Below are positions 25,764-33,143 of a DNA stretch of 36,841 nt, piece by piece (the first letter of the stretch is position 1; the number at the start of each line of letters is the position of its first letter). Source of the stretch: JBBRQP01 sp038226175 (GTDB lineage Bacteria > Cyanobacteriota > Cyanobacteriia > Gloeobacterales > Anthocerotibacteraceae); assembly GCA_038226175.1 (NCBI GenBank), contig JBBRQP010000024.1, forward strand, positions 1-36,841, given 5' to 3'. A program made the position numbers and the translations under genes. Under the pieces are notes generated by a model that was given only the letters and a program-made list of their open reading frames with translations, had not been told where the DNA came from and searched no databases.

Positions 25764-26580
25764 ATGTTCCTGCCCACAATTCAAGCGCTACAAATTTTGG
25801 GTGGGTCGGGTACAACCGAAGAGATCTATGAAAAAGTAGTTCAGCTTCTCAACGTACCTGATAAAGTGCTCGAACTTTTGCATGGCAGCACATCACAGAG
25901 CGAGGTCGAATACCGACTTGCGTGGAGCCGGACTTATCTAAAGAAATATGGGCTTTTGCAGAATTCAGCACGCGGGGTATGGTCTTTAGTCTTCACTTCT
26001 ATCAATCTCAATGACTTCGATGCCAAAGAGATTGTCAAGGCAGTCCGAGATGCTGACAAAAGTTGCACCTGCAGACCCATCAGATGAGGCTGCTGGAGTG
26101 GTAGAAACATTAGCAGAGCTTGCTTGGCATCAGCAACTCCATAAAATATTGCTATCTCTAGATCCATCTGCGTTTGAGCGTCTGGCACAACGTTTACTGC
26201 GCGAGTCTGGGTTTGTCCAAGTACAAGTTACGGGTAAATCTGGTGATGGTGGGATTGATGGTGTTGGGATTGCACGTATCAACGGCTTCCTAAGTTTTCA
26301 CGTCCTCTTTCAATGCAAGCGTTATCAGGGTTCAGTAACAGCAGGTCAAATTCGAGATTTTCGTGGCGCCATGCAGGGGCGCACTGATAAGGGGTTATTT
26401 CTTACAACTGGGACATTTACCAGAGATGCAATCAAAGAGGCTACAAGAGATGGCGCACCGCCAATTGATCTAATCGATGGTGAACAGTTGGTTCAACGGC
26501 TGAAAGAGTTAGGACTGGGGGTCAAGATAACAATGATCGAGTCAGTGGAGGTCGATACAGATTGGTTCGTAAAGATCTAA
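25764..26580 (+). pseudogene. Mrr-type restriction endonuclease, frameshifted
   Basis: Two overlapping frames together make one Mrr protein of about 271 residues. The first (from ATG 25764) is the Mrr_N winged-helix domain: MFLPTIQALQILGG, then YRLAWSRTYLKKYGLL and a GVWSL end. The second holds the Mrr_cat PD-(D/E)XK nuclease: FERLAQRLLRESGF, GKSGDGGIDGVG, LFQCKRYQG and RGAMQGRTDKGLFLTTG. Reading moves from one frame to the other at AAAA, 26058-26061, where removing one A restores ADKVAPADPSDEAAG. Mrr enzymes cut methylated foreign DNA. The insertion could be a real inactivating or phase-variable change, or a sequencing error. Confidence 0.8.
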
Positions 26581-26597
26581 TGCAATAGATATTAAAG

Positions 26598-26837
26598 TTG
26601 TTTATAATTCTTGATACGCCGTTTTCTCTAACTCATGAGATTCATTTTAAGAAAGTTGGCAACTGGGATTTATTCAAATTCAGTGAGTTTCTTCAACTGC
26701 ACATAGAGACCCTTTTAGAAAAGAAAAAAGCTGATCAGATCACTCCAGACGAAGTTGCTAAATTAGATGTGATAGGAGAATTGGATCGCATTTTTGCTTA
26801 TATTAATGCGATGCTGGCAGCTCAAAATGCCAATTAG
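26598..26837 (+). CDS. Small protein upstream of the HNH gene, unknown function
   Basis: A possible 79-residue protein, TTG start. The C-terminal half, LEKKKADQITPDEVAKLDVIGELDRIFAYINAMLA, is helical and of a kind I recall as a small conserved cyanobacterial protein often preceding HNH endonuclease genes. The first half fits poorly and no ribosome site is present, so the 5' end may be lost. Its stop overlaps the start of the HNH frame by 11 bases, suggesting coupling. Confidence 0.5.
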   Translation: MFIILDTPFSLTHEIHFKKVGNWDLFKFSEFLQLHIETLLEKKKADQITPDEVAKLDVIGELDRIFAYINAMLAAQNAN

Positions 26838-27069
26838 TGATGAAGTTAAGCAAGCTATCCGAAAACGTGCTGGATATGTGCGCGAATATGGCTGTTCTCC
26901 ACAAAGGTTGCGTGCTAATCGATTGACTATTAAGCATATTATCTCAAGATCGTTGGATAGTTTTGATGCTCTTGCATTTGCCTATCTTCGTTGCAATAAA
27001 AGCCGTTACAATTTTGTAGCTAGTATTGATCCAAAGACTCCGGAGATTGTTCCTAACATGTTTCTTTAG
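26827..27069 (+). pseudogene. Decayed HNH endonuclease
   Basis: An 80-residue frame beginning MPISDEVKQAIRKRAGYVREYG, which in intact cyanobacterial HNH proteins runs ...RAGYLCEYC. Here the cysteine positions are R and G, so the zinc-binding pair is lost. The HNH centre reads LTIKHIISRSLDSFDALAFAYLRCNKSRYNF; about five residues between SL and LA are missing relative to the family (SLGGSDDIDNLALAC). The frame is open but the protein is unlikely to be active. It neighbours the broken mrr gene. Confidence 0.65.
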
Positions 27070-27106
27070 GAGGACATCTCGGCAGGTGATTCGGCATTCA
27101 CCTCCT
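27068..27106 (+). promoter_or_regulatory. Leader stem-loop upstream of ribBA
   Basis: AGGTGA (27084-27089) pairs with TCACCT (27098-27103) over an eight-base loop, and AGGAGG (27068-27073) can pair with CCTCCT (27101-27106), so the two pairings compete. There is no T-run, and the sequence does not match the FMN riboswitch. It could be part of a ribBA leader or a chance fold. Confidence 0.3.
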
Positions 27107-27122
27107 GAGCTCACCAGTTAAG

Positions 27123-28811
27123 ATGGAAATAACCATCAAGGCAAGATCCATGTTTGACCCGGTTCCTGAAGTTTTGGATGATTTACGCGCCGGACGTATG
27201 GTCGTGGTCGTAGATGACGAGAACCGCGAAAACGAAGGTGATCTGATCGGAGCAGCTCAGTTTGCCACGCCCGAAATGATCAACTTTATGGCAATTTATG
27301 CTCGGGGATTAGTCTGTTTAGCGATGACACCAGAGCGTTTAGATCAACTCAAATTACCCTTAATGGTGACAGAAAACACCGATAAAAACCAAACTGCTTT
27401 CACGGTGAGTATTGATGCTGACCCCGCGATGGGCACAACCACGGGGATTTCGGCCAGTGACCGTTCCAAAACCATCTTGGCTGCCATCAACCCTGCCACC
27501 CGACCCGAGCAGTTGCGGCGGCCTGGGCATATTTTCCCCCTACGTGCCAGAGATGGCGGGGTACTAGAACGAGCTGGGCATACTGAGGCAGCCGTAGATA
27601 TGGCAAAAATGAGCGGTCTTTCTCCAGCAGGGGTGATCTGCGAAATCCAGAACTCTGATGGTTCGATGGCACGGCTACCAGAATTGCGAGAATTTGCCCA
27701 ACTGCATAATTTAAAATTACTTTCGATTGCCGATTTGATTAGTTATCGCTTACAAACCGAGCGTTTTGTTGAACGAGAAACTCGTGCTCATTTACCCTCA
27801 ATGTACGGACAATTTGAAATCTTTGCCTATCGTAATCGTCTGGATAATTCTGAACATGTTGCCTTAGTCAAAGGGGGAAATCCTGATAGTGACATCCCCT
27901 TTGGTGAAACCTCAGAACCCTTCTTGGTACGGATGCATTCTGAATGCCTGACCGGAGATGCCCTGGGCTCGCTGCGCTGTGATTGTCAACGCCAGCTACA
28001 GGCGGCGATGAAGATGATTGATCACGCCGGACAAGGCGTGGTCGTCTATTTGCGCCAAGAAGGACGCGGGATTGGGCTAATCAATAAGCTCAAAGCCTAC
28101 AGTTTGCAAGATACAGGACTCGATACGGTCGAAGCCAATGAGCGGTTGGGGTTTGCGGCGGATTTACGTAACTACGGCACAGGTGCTCAGATTTTGAATG
28201 ATCTAGGAGTACGGCGGATGCGCTTAATTACCAATAATCCCCGCAAGATTGCCGGACTTAAGGGGTATGGTCTAGAAATCATGGGACGAGTGCCTTTGAT
28301 TATCGAGGAGACCGAATACAATAGCCGCTATCTGGCCACCAAAGCCCAAAAGCTCGGTCATATTTTGCCCCAAGTCAGGCTCTTGGTGATGGGACTGAGC
28401 TTTATACCGGTACTCACCGATAAGGCTTGGCTGGAGATGTTAGAAAAGATTCGAGCCTATGCGCAGTTTGCAGGTTTTTTGATCCAAGAAGAAGATCGGC
28501 CTGTAGCTAGGGCAGTCTTTGCCAAAGACACGGGTATTTTTCACTTAGGTTTAGAAAAAGATGATGGTCAAATTGAGGGTTGGTATCAACAACTCACCTC
28601 CGAACGCCGTAAGACGATCAACCGCTTTCTGTTGGAATTGACCCACCTCGAAGGTCTGACGGGCTTAGAATTTGTCGTCTCAGATGGTCAAGACCCGCTC
28701 CAACATCTCAGCCAAAAATTCACCTACTGTACCCAGACTTTCCAGCAATTAGCCGACTACACCACCAAGCCACTGCTTACTCAGCAAGTGTATCGTTTCC
28801 TCAAAGATTGA
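27123..28811 (+). CDS. ribBA: Bifunctional DHBP synthase / GTP cyclohydrolase II
   Basis: A 562-residue cytoplasmic enzyme providing both precursors of riboflavin. The N-terminal RibB domain has VVVVDDENRENEGDLIGAA and HIFPLRARDGGVLERAGHTEAAVDM. The RibA domain, from about residue 220, has RMHSECLTGDALGSLRCDCQRQL, with the three zinc cysteines, and VVYLRQEGRGIGLINKLKAY. About 140 residues after RibA (from YLATKAQKLGHILP) form an extra domain typical of cyanobacterial RibBA. The ATG at 27123 is used, though the ATG at 27150 is a realistic alternative; neither has a strong ribosome site. It follows the accessory islet and marks the return of housekeeping sequence. Confidence 0.93.
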   Translation: MEITIKARSMFDPVPEVLDDLRAGRMVVVVDDENRENEGDLIGAAQFATPEMINFMAIYARGLVCLAMTPERLDQLKLPLMVTENTDKNQTAFTVSIDADPAMGTTTGISASDRSKTILAAINPATRPEQLRRPGHIFPLRARDGGVLERAGHTEAAVDMAKMSGLSPAGVICEIQNSDGSMARLPELREFAQLHNLKLLSIADLISYRLQTERFVERETRAHLPSMYGQFEIFAYRNRLDNSEHVALVKGGNPDSDIPFGETSEPFLVRMHSECLTGDALGSLRCDCQRQLQAAMKMIDHAGQGVVVYLRQEGRGIGLINKLKAYSLQDTGLDTVEANERLGFAADLRNYGTGAQILNDLGVRRMRLITNNPRKIAGLKGYGLEIMGRVPLIIEETEYNSRYLATKAQKLGHILPQVRLLVMGLSFIPVLTDKAWLEMLEKIRAYAQFAGFLIQEEDRPVARAVFAKDTGIFHLGLEKDDGQIEGWYQQLTSERRKTINRFLLELTHLEGLTGLEFVVSDGQDPLQHLSQKFTYCTQTFQQLADYTTKPLLTQQVYRFLKD

Positions 28812-28840
28812 TCGGCTCTGCAACATCAAACCTTAAAAGA

Positions 28841-28872
28841 CCCTGCTTTGGATTAGCCAAAACAGGGTTTTT
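28841..28872 (+). terminator. Terminator of ribBA
   Basis: CCCTGCTTTGG and CCAAAACAGGG form an 11-bp stem with one mismatch and a five-base loop, followed by TTTTT. It lies 30 bases after the ribBA stop and between convergent ribBA and amt. Confidence 0.85.
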
Positions 28873-28889
28873 GAGGTTAACCAAAGGAT

Positions 28890-30308
28890 TTACTCTTGCT
28901 GTTGTTGCGGTTGCGCAATCGAGCCATAAGATGAACTGGCACCGAAGGAATCATCGGCAACCGACAAGCCGCTAACTAGACCCGTATAGCCTTCTTCGCC
29001 ATGTTCGCTGACATCGAGACCTTCGAGTTCAGCCTGATCATCAGGACGCAGACCCATGGTGAATTTCAGCAAAAACAAGATAGCTGTTGTGCCAACTGTC
29101 GCGATAGCCACGGTTCCGAGGACACTTTCGATTTGGATCAATACCTGAGCAAAACCACCACCATAGGCCAAGCCTTCGATAGCAACGGCTGGGTTAACGG
29201 CTTTGGTACAGAAAACGCCAGTCAAAATTGCTCCGGTGACCCCGCCCATGCCGTGACAACCAAAGACATCTAGGGAATCATCAAACTTGAGTTTGCCCCG
29301 TAGTTGCACCATAAAATAGCTAACAATGGCTGCGATGCCACCAATTGCAATCGAACCCATGGGGGTAACAAAGCCAGCAGCTGGCGTGATCGCCACTAGA
29401 CCCACTACAGCTCCAGTAGCCGCACCAACTGCGGTGGGCTTACCAGATAGCGATTCAATCAATAACCAAGTCGCCATTGCAGCCGCAGTAGCTGTGTTGG
29501 TCGTCACAAAAGCAGCAGCGGCTAGACCATTAGCCGCGCCTGCTGAACCCGCATTAAACCCAAACCAACCAAACCAGAGCAGACCTGCACCCAATAGGGC
29601 AAAGGGGACATTATGAGGAGGCATGGCTTGATCGGGATAGCCCTTGCGACGACCCAAAATCAAAGCAGCAACCAAAGCCGAAATCCCGGCACTGATGTGA
29701 ACAACCGTTCCCCCAGCAAAATCTAGGGCACCCAAAGTACCGACCCAGCCACCAGCTACCAATTTGCCATCTACGAGTACGAAGCTCCAAACCCAGTGAG
29801 CAAGCGGCGCATAGACGACTGCTGACCAGAGCATGATAAAGACGACATAGGTCTTAAATTTCATACGATCAACAATTGCTCCCGAAATCAAGGCCGGGGT
29901 AATCACCGCAAACATAGCTTGGAAAACCATGAAAGCGAGATGGGGAACCGTGCTCATATAGACAGGGCTAGGCTCTTGACCAACGCCATTAAGGCCAATC
30001 CAATCCAAACCCCCAATAAAAGAATTACCCGGTGCAAACGCTAGAGAATAGCCAAACAAGACCCATTCCAAACCAACTACAGCCAGAGCAACAAAGCTCA
30101 TCATCAGGGTATTCAAAATATTTTTACTGCGAACTAAGCCGCCATAAAAAAAAGCTAGACCCGGCGTCATCAATAAAACTAAAGCCGATGAAACCAAAAT
30201 CCAGGCCGTGTCCCCAGAGTTTATGGGTAAGGCATCGGCCGCTAATACAGAAGGCGTTGCCGCTGCCAAAGCCAGCATTGGCAGGAGGTAACGTAAAAGC
30301 TTAGGCAT
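28890..30308 (-). CDS. amt: Ammonium transporter Amt
   Basis: A 472-residue polytopic inner-membrane channel of the Amt/Mep/Rh family. It starts with a signal-like segment (MPKLLRYLLPMLALAAATPSVLA) and then GDTAWILVSSALVLLMTPGLAFFYGGLVRSKN, the Amt first helix. The ammonium site and pore elements include DFAGGTVVHISAGISALV and FGCHGMGG, the twin-histidine positions. The length is normal for cyanobacterial Amt1 proteins. GAGGAG lies 11 bases before the ATG. Upstream is a GTA-N8-TAC site (see that entry). It should import ammonium and be induced when nitrogen is short. Confidence 0.93.
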   Translation of the reverse strand: MPKLLRYLLPMLALAAATPSVLAADALPINSGDTAWILVSSALVLLMTPGLAFFYGGLVRSKNILNTLMMSFVALAVVGLEWVLFGYSLAFAPGNSFIGGLDWIGLNGVGQEPSPVYMSTVPHLAFMVFQAMFAVITPALISGAIVDRMKFKTYVVFIMLWSAVVYAPLAHWVWSFVLVDGKLVAGGWVGTLGALDFAGGTVVHISAGISALVAALILGRRKGYPDQAMPPHNVPFALLGAGLLWFGWFGFNAGSAGAANGLAAAAFVTTNTATAAAMATWLLIESLSGKPTAVGAATGAVVGLVAITPAAGFVTPMGSIAIGGIAAIVSYFMVQLRGKLKFDDSLDVFGCHGMGGVTGAILTGVFCTKAVNPAVAIEGLAYGGGFAQVLIQIESVLGTVAIATVGTTAILFLLKFTMGLRPDDQAELEGLDVSEHGEEGYTGLVSGLSVADDSFGASSSYGSIAQPQQQQE

Positions 30309-30352
30309 GGTAATGTAAACTCCTCATGAGTTCGAGACAGAAAGCTCGTTTG

Positions 30353-30366
30353 GTACTGTGGATTAC
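30353..30366 (-). promoter_or_regulatory. Possible NtcA site upstream of amt
   Basis: The sequence GTA-CTGTGGAT-TAC fits the NtcA consensus GTA-N8-TAC and ends 45 bases before the amt start codon. No TAN3T -10 box stands at the usual 22-23 bases downstream, and a transcription start at the normal distance would leave little room for the ribosome site. Several such sequences are expected by chance in a window of this size, so the location before amt is the main argument. Confidence 0.4.
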
Positions 30367-30423
30367 ACATTTGCAAACTTTTAAGCAGACTGTTGTATTT
30401 GAAGCTACAAATTTATTATTTCA

Positions 30424-31089
30424 TCAGGGGATAGCCCGCCACACCAAAGTCCAATGCCGATCTGAGCTCAAAGTAACTTGCGCTTCGGACATTCCGGCCC
30501 AGCTGGCTAAAGAAGCAATTTCGACAATAGTAAAGGCTGCCCAGAGCGAATCTGCAAAAAGTTTGCGTTGATATTCGGTATCGTTAACTGTGTATTGTTC
30601 CACTAAATAGGTTAACTGATCTAACGTTGCAGGACGAACCAAATCACGAACAAAGACTAAGCCGCCCGGGGTTACCAAGCGTTTGAGTTCCTGAAAAAAC
30701 AGACGCGGATCCGGTAGATGATGCACCAAACTATTGGAAAAGATCACCGAAAAAACCTGGTCGGCATAGGGTAAAGACTTAGCATCACCTAGGGCTAGAT
30801 GAATGCGTGATTGTAAGCCCAGGGTAGTTATTCTTTTTTCTGCTACATCTAGCATGGCTGCTGCGGCATCGACGGCAACGATTTCGATGGCAGGAAATTG
30901 CTCACAAGCTAGGATCGGTAACTCGGCGGGCCCTGTGCCTAGATCTAGCCAAGTACCTGCCAGCGGCAGTTGCTCTGCCAAGTCAAGCACAAATTGCCGA
31001 TTGACTTGGGCAAAATCCATGGCTTGATATTCCTCGGCATCTTGTACCGAATCCATGACTTCAGCTTCGGGAATACGCGGTACTGCCAT
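30424..31089 (-). CDS. Class I SAM-dependent methyltransferase
   Basis: A 221-residue protein with SAM-binding motif I LDLGTGPAELPILA, EIVAVDAAAAMLDVA (end of strand 2), LALGDAKSLPYADQVFSVIFSNSLVHHLPDP and an LVTPGGLVFVRDLVRP segment. This is the general UbiE/COG2226-type pattern; the substrate is not indicated. The ATG at 31089 is used; a TTG precedes it. It diverges from the beta-propeller gene with only about 55 bases between the starts. Confidence 0.82.
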   Translation of the reverse strand: MAVPRIPEAEVMDSVQDAEEYQAMDFAQVNRQFVLDLAEQLPLAGTWLDLGTGPAELPILACEQFPAIEIVAVDAAAAMLDVAEKRITTLGLQSRIHLALGDAKSLPYADQVFSVIFSNSLVHHLPDPRLFFQELKRLVTPGGLVFVRDLVRPATLDQLTYLVEQYTVNDTEYQRKLFADSLWAAFTIVEIASLASWAGMSEAQVTLSSDRHWTLVWRAIP

Positions 31090-31143
31090 CAAAAATTACC
31101 AAAACTCTGTCTCAAGCGTACCAAGAACCGCGAAAATAGAACT

Positions 31144-32076
31144 ATGAAACCATGGCTTTTACTAGCATATCTGTGTTACCTCCTGCCCGCTCAGGCGGTA
31201 GACCTCATCGTTGTCGATCAGCGCAACGCCCAGCTACGACGCATCGATACCCAAAATCCGCAGACACGGCGCACGACTGAGCTAAGTGGTAACCCCGTCG
31301 CCCTCTGGCAAGACCGCGAGCAAGTCTATGTATTGGATGGCGAAAACCATAGCCTTATTACCTATGACCCCAGCACCCTCCAAAAAAAACAAAGTATTAC
31401 CCTCGCGCTTAATCCCGTGGCTATCGTCGGTGATCTGCAATTTTTGTGGATTTTGCATGGGCAATCCTTAAAATTAAGCCAACTCAACCGTGCTGACCTG
31501 ACGGTGGTGCGTACGATAGCTTTGGGTAAAGCTAATCCTTTTTTATTAGCGCCAGCCTTAGCCTTAGATGGCAATACCCTGTGGGTGACCAATCCTTTGC
31601 TCGGGCAACTGCTGCGTTTTGAGCGGCAAACCCTCAAACCCCTGCCAACACTTACCTTAGGTAAGGGCACCTATCTGATGCCGATGGCAGCCCGTGATGG
31701 GCAAGTCTATGTAGCTCTCGGTGAAATTTTGTATCATATCGATGGCAGTACAGGTCAAATTTTGGGTCAGACGAGTTTACGCGAAAAAGACTTCTCAGAG
31801 CGGTTGGTGACTATCTCGCAGCTTTTTGTTAATGAAAATCGCGTGTTTGCCATCGAACCCACCTCAAGTCAGGTTTTTAGCTTTGACCGTCAAACCCTGG
31901 TACCCTTTCCACCAGTAAAATTTTCTCAGACTATTAGCCAAGCCAGTCAAGATGCCACAGGCCATCTTGTGCTCGCTGCCCCCGAACGTGGTGAAGTCAT
32001 GATCCTAGCTAATCAAACACCCGTGACCTTTAGAGTCGGTGGTAGTCCTAGTTTTGTCCTCCATTTGGTTCCTTGA
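31144..32076 (+). CDS. Predicted periplasmic beta-propeller protein
   Basis: A 310-residue protein with a signal peptide (MKPWLLLAYLCYLLPAQA). The mature part consists of about six repeats of NHL/YVTN-like blades, for example LIVVDQRNAQLRRIDTQ, VYVLDGENHSLITYDPSTLQ, LWVTNPLLGQLLRFERQTL and VFAIEPTSSQVFSFDRQTL. Such propellers bind proteins or small molecules; no catalytic site is visible. The frame is open upstream to 30970, but that part overlaps the divergent methyltransferase, and the signal peptide marks the ATG at 31144 as the start. The gene ends two bases before the agmatine deiminase ATG, so the two are probably translated together. Confidence 0.75.
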   Translation: MKPWLLLAYLCYLLPAQAVDLIVVDQRNAQLRRIDTQNPQTRRTTELSGNPVALWQDREQVYVLDGENHSLITYDPSTLQKKQSITLALNPVAIVGDLQFLWILHGQSLKLSQLNRADLTVVRTIALGKANPFLLAPALALDGNTLWVTNPLLGQLLRFERQTLKPLPTLTLGKGTYLMPMAARDGQVYVALGEILYHIDGSTGQILGQTSLREKDFSERLVTISQLFVNENRVFAIEPTSSQVFSFDRQTLVPFPPVKFSQTISQASQDATGHLVLAAPERGEVMILANQTPVTFRVGGSPSFVLHLVP

Positions 32077-32078
32077 TC

Positions 32079-33098
32079 ATGCTGAACCCTCACGCTCTTG
32101 GGTATCGGATGCCCGCTGAATGGGAGACCCATGCGGCGACCTGGCTGAGTTGGCCTCACAATCCAGAAACCTGGCCCGGTAAATTTGCCCCAGTACCTCG
32201 TGTCTTTGTAGAAATTGTCCGTAACCTACGCGAACCGGTGCATATTTTGGTCAAAGACCGCTTGATGGCAGTAGAAGTCCAAACACTCTTGCAACAAGCG
32301 GCGATCCGACGACCTGATATTTATCTGCATGAAATTCCGACCAATGATTGTTGGATGCGTGACCACGGCCCGACCTTTGTGGTGCAGCGGCAAGAAACAG
32401 CTTTAGTGGATTGGGAATTTAATAGTTGGGGTGGTAAATATGCGCCTTGGACGCAAGATAACTTAGTACCTTCACGCCTAGCTCAGCTCTTGCAATTACC
32501 ATGCTTTACACCCGGTATTATTCTTGAAGGCGGCTCGATTGAGGTCAATGGTCAAGGCTTGTGTCTGACGACCGAACAATGTCTACTCAACCCCAACCGT
32601 AATCCCCAGCTCAATCGTCAACAAATCGAAGGCTACTTGCAAGATTATCTCGCCGTCAAAACCGTAATCTGGCTCAAGGAAGGAATCACAGGCGATGATA
32701 CGGATGGGCATATTGATGATTTGGCGCGGTTTATTAACCCGACTACGGTCGTCTGTGTCCTTGAATCTGACCCCAAAGATGAAAACTTTCAGCTCCTGCA
32801 AGCTAATTACCAACTTTTGCAACAACACCCAGCGGGGCTAACCGTGATTGCTTTGCCGATGCCCGCAGCCAAATATCATAAAGGCACCCGTTTACCTGCA
32901 AGCTATGCTAACTTTTATATGGCAAATGGGGTGGTACTGATGCCAATTTTTGGTGACCCTCAAGATGATGTTGCCCTAAATATTTTGCGTAGGCATTTGC
33001 CTGGACGCGACGTGATTGGGATCAATTGTTTAGACTTGGTTTGGGGGCTTGGCGCAATTCACTGTGTTACGCAGCAACAACCTTGCCCTCCGGCTTGA
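32079..33098 (+). CDS. aguA: Agmatine deiminase (PAD_porph family)
   Basis: A 339-residue cytoplasmic enzyme that converts agmatine into N-carbamoylputrescine and ammonia, in the arginine-to-putrescine path. Conserved family blocks are present in order: RMPAEWETHAATWLSWPHN, NDCWMRDHGPTFVV, LEGGSIEVNGQGLCLTTEQCLLN, GDDTDGHIDDLARF and a C-terminal VWGLGAIHCVTQQQP, with the catalytic cysteine in the last. The length is normal for the family. The ATG at 32079 is preferred to the TTG at 32073 that overlaps the previous stop. Nothing else of the polyamine path is in the window. Confidence 0.92.
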   Translation: MLNPHALGYRMPAEWETHAATWLSWPHNPETWPGKFAPVPRVFVEIVRNLREPVHILVKDRLMAVEVQTLLQQAAIRRPDIYLHEIPTNDCWMRDHGPTFVVQRQETALVDWEFNSWGGKYAPWTQDNLVPSRLAQLLQLPCFTPGIILEGGSIEVNGQGLCLTTEQCLLNPNRNPQLNRQQIEGYLQDYLAVKTVIWLKEGITGDDTDGHIDDLARFINPTTVVCVLESDPKDENFQLLQANYQLLQQHPAGLTVIALPMPAAKYHKGTRLPASYANFYMANGVVLMPIFGDPQDDVALNILRRHLPGRDVIGINCLDLVWGLGAIHCVTQQQPCPPA

Positions 33099-33143
33099 TC
33101 TGCGCTTGAGGTACACTAACGGCATACCTCTTGATACCTGTTT

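Noticed and set aside
25648..25839. 63-codon frame on the plus strand before mrr
   Set aside because: It overlaps both the E5-like remnant and the start of mrr in another frame, has no recognisable content and no ribosome site.
27061..27122. Possible FMN riboswitch before ribBA
   Set aside because: The leader is too short and lacks the conserved FMN-element blocks; only a simple stem-loop is present.
29326..29616. 96-codon frame opposite amt
   Set aside because: Its alanine/proline-rich content is the complement of the glycine/alanine-rich Amt helices; it is a shadow.
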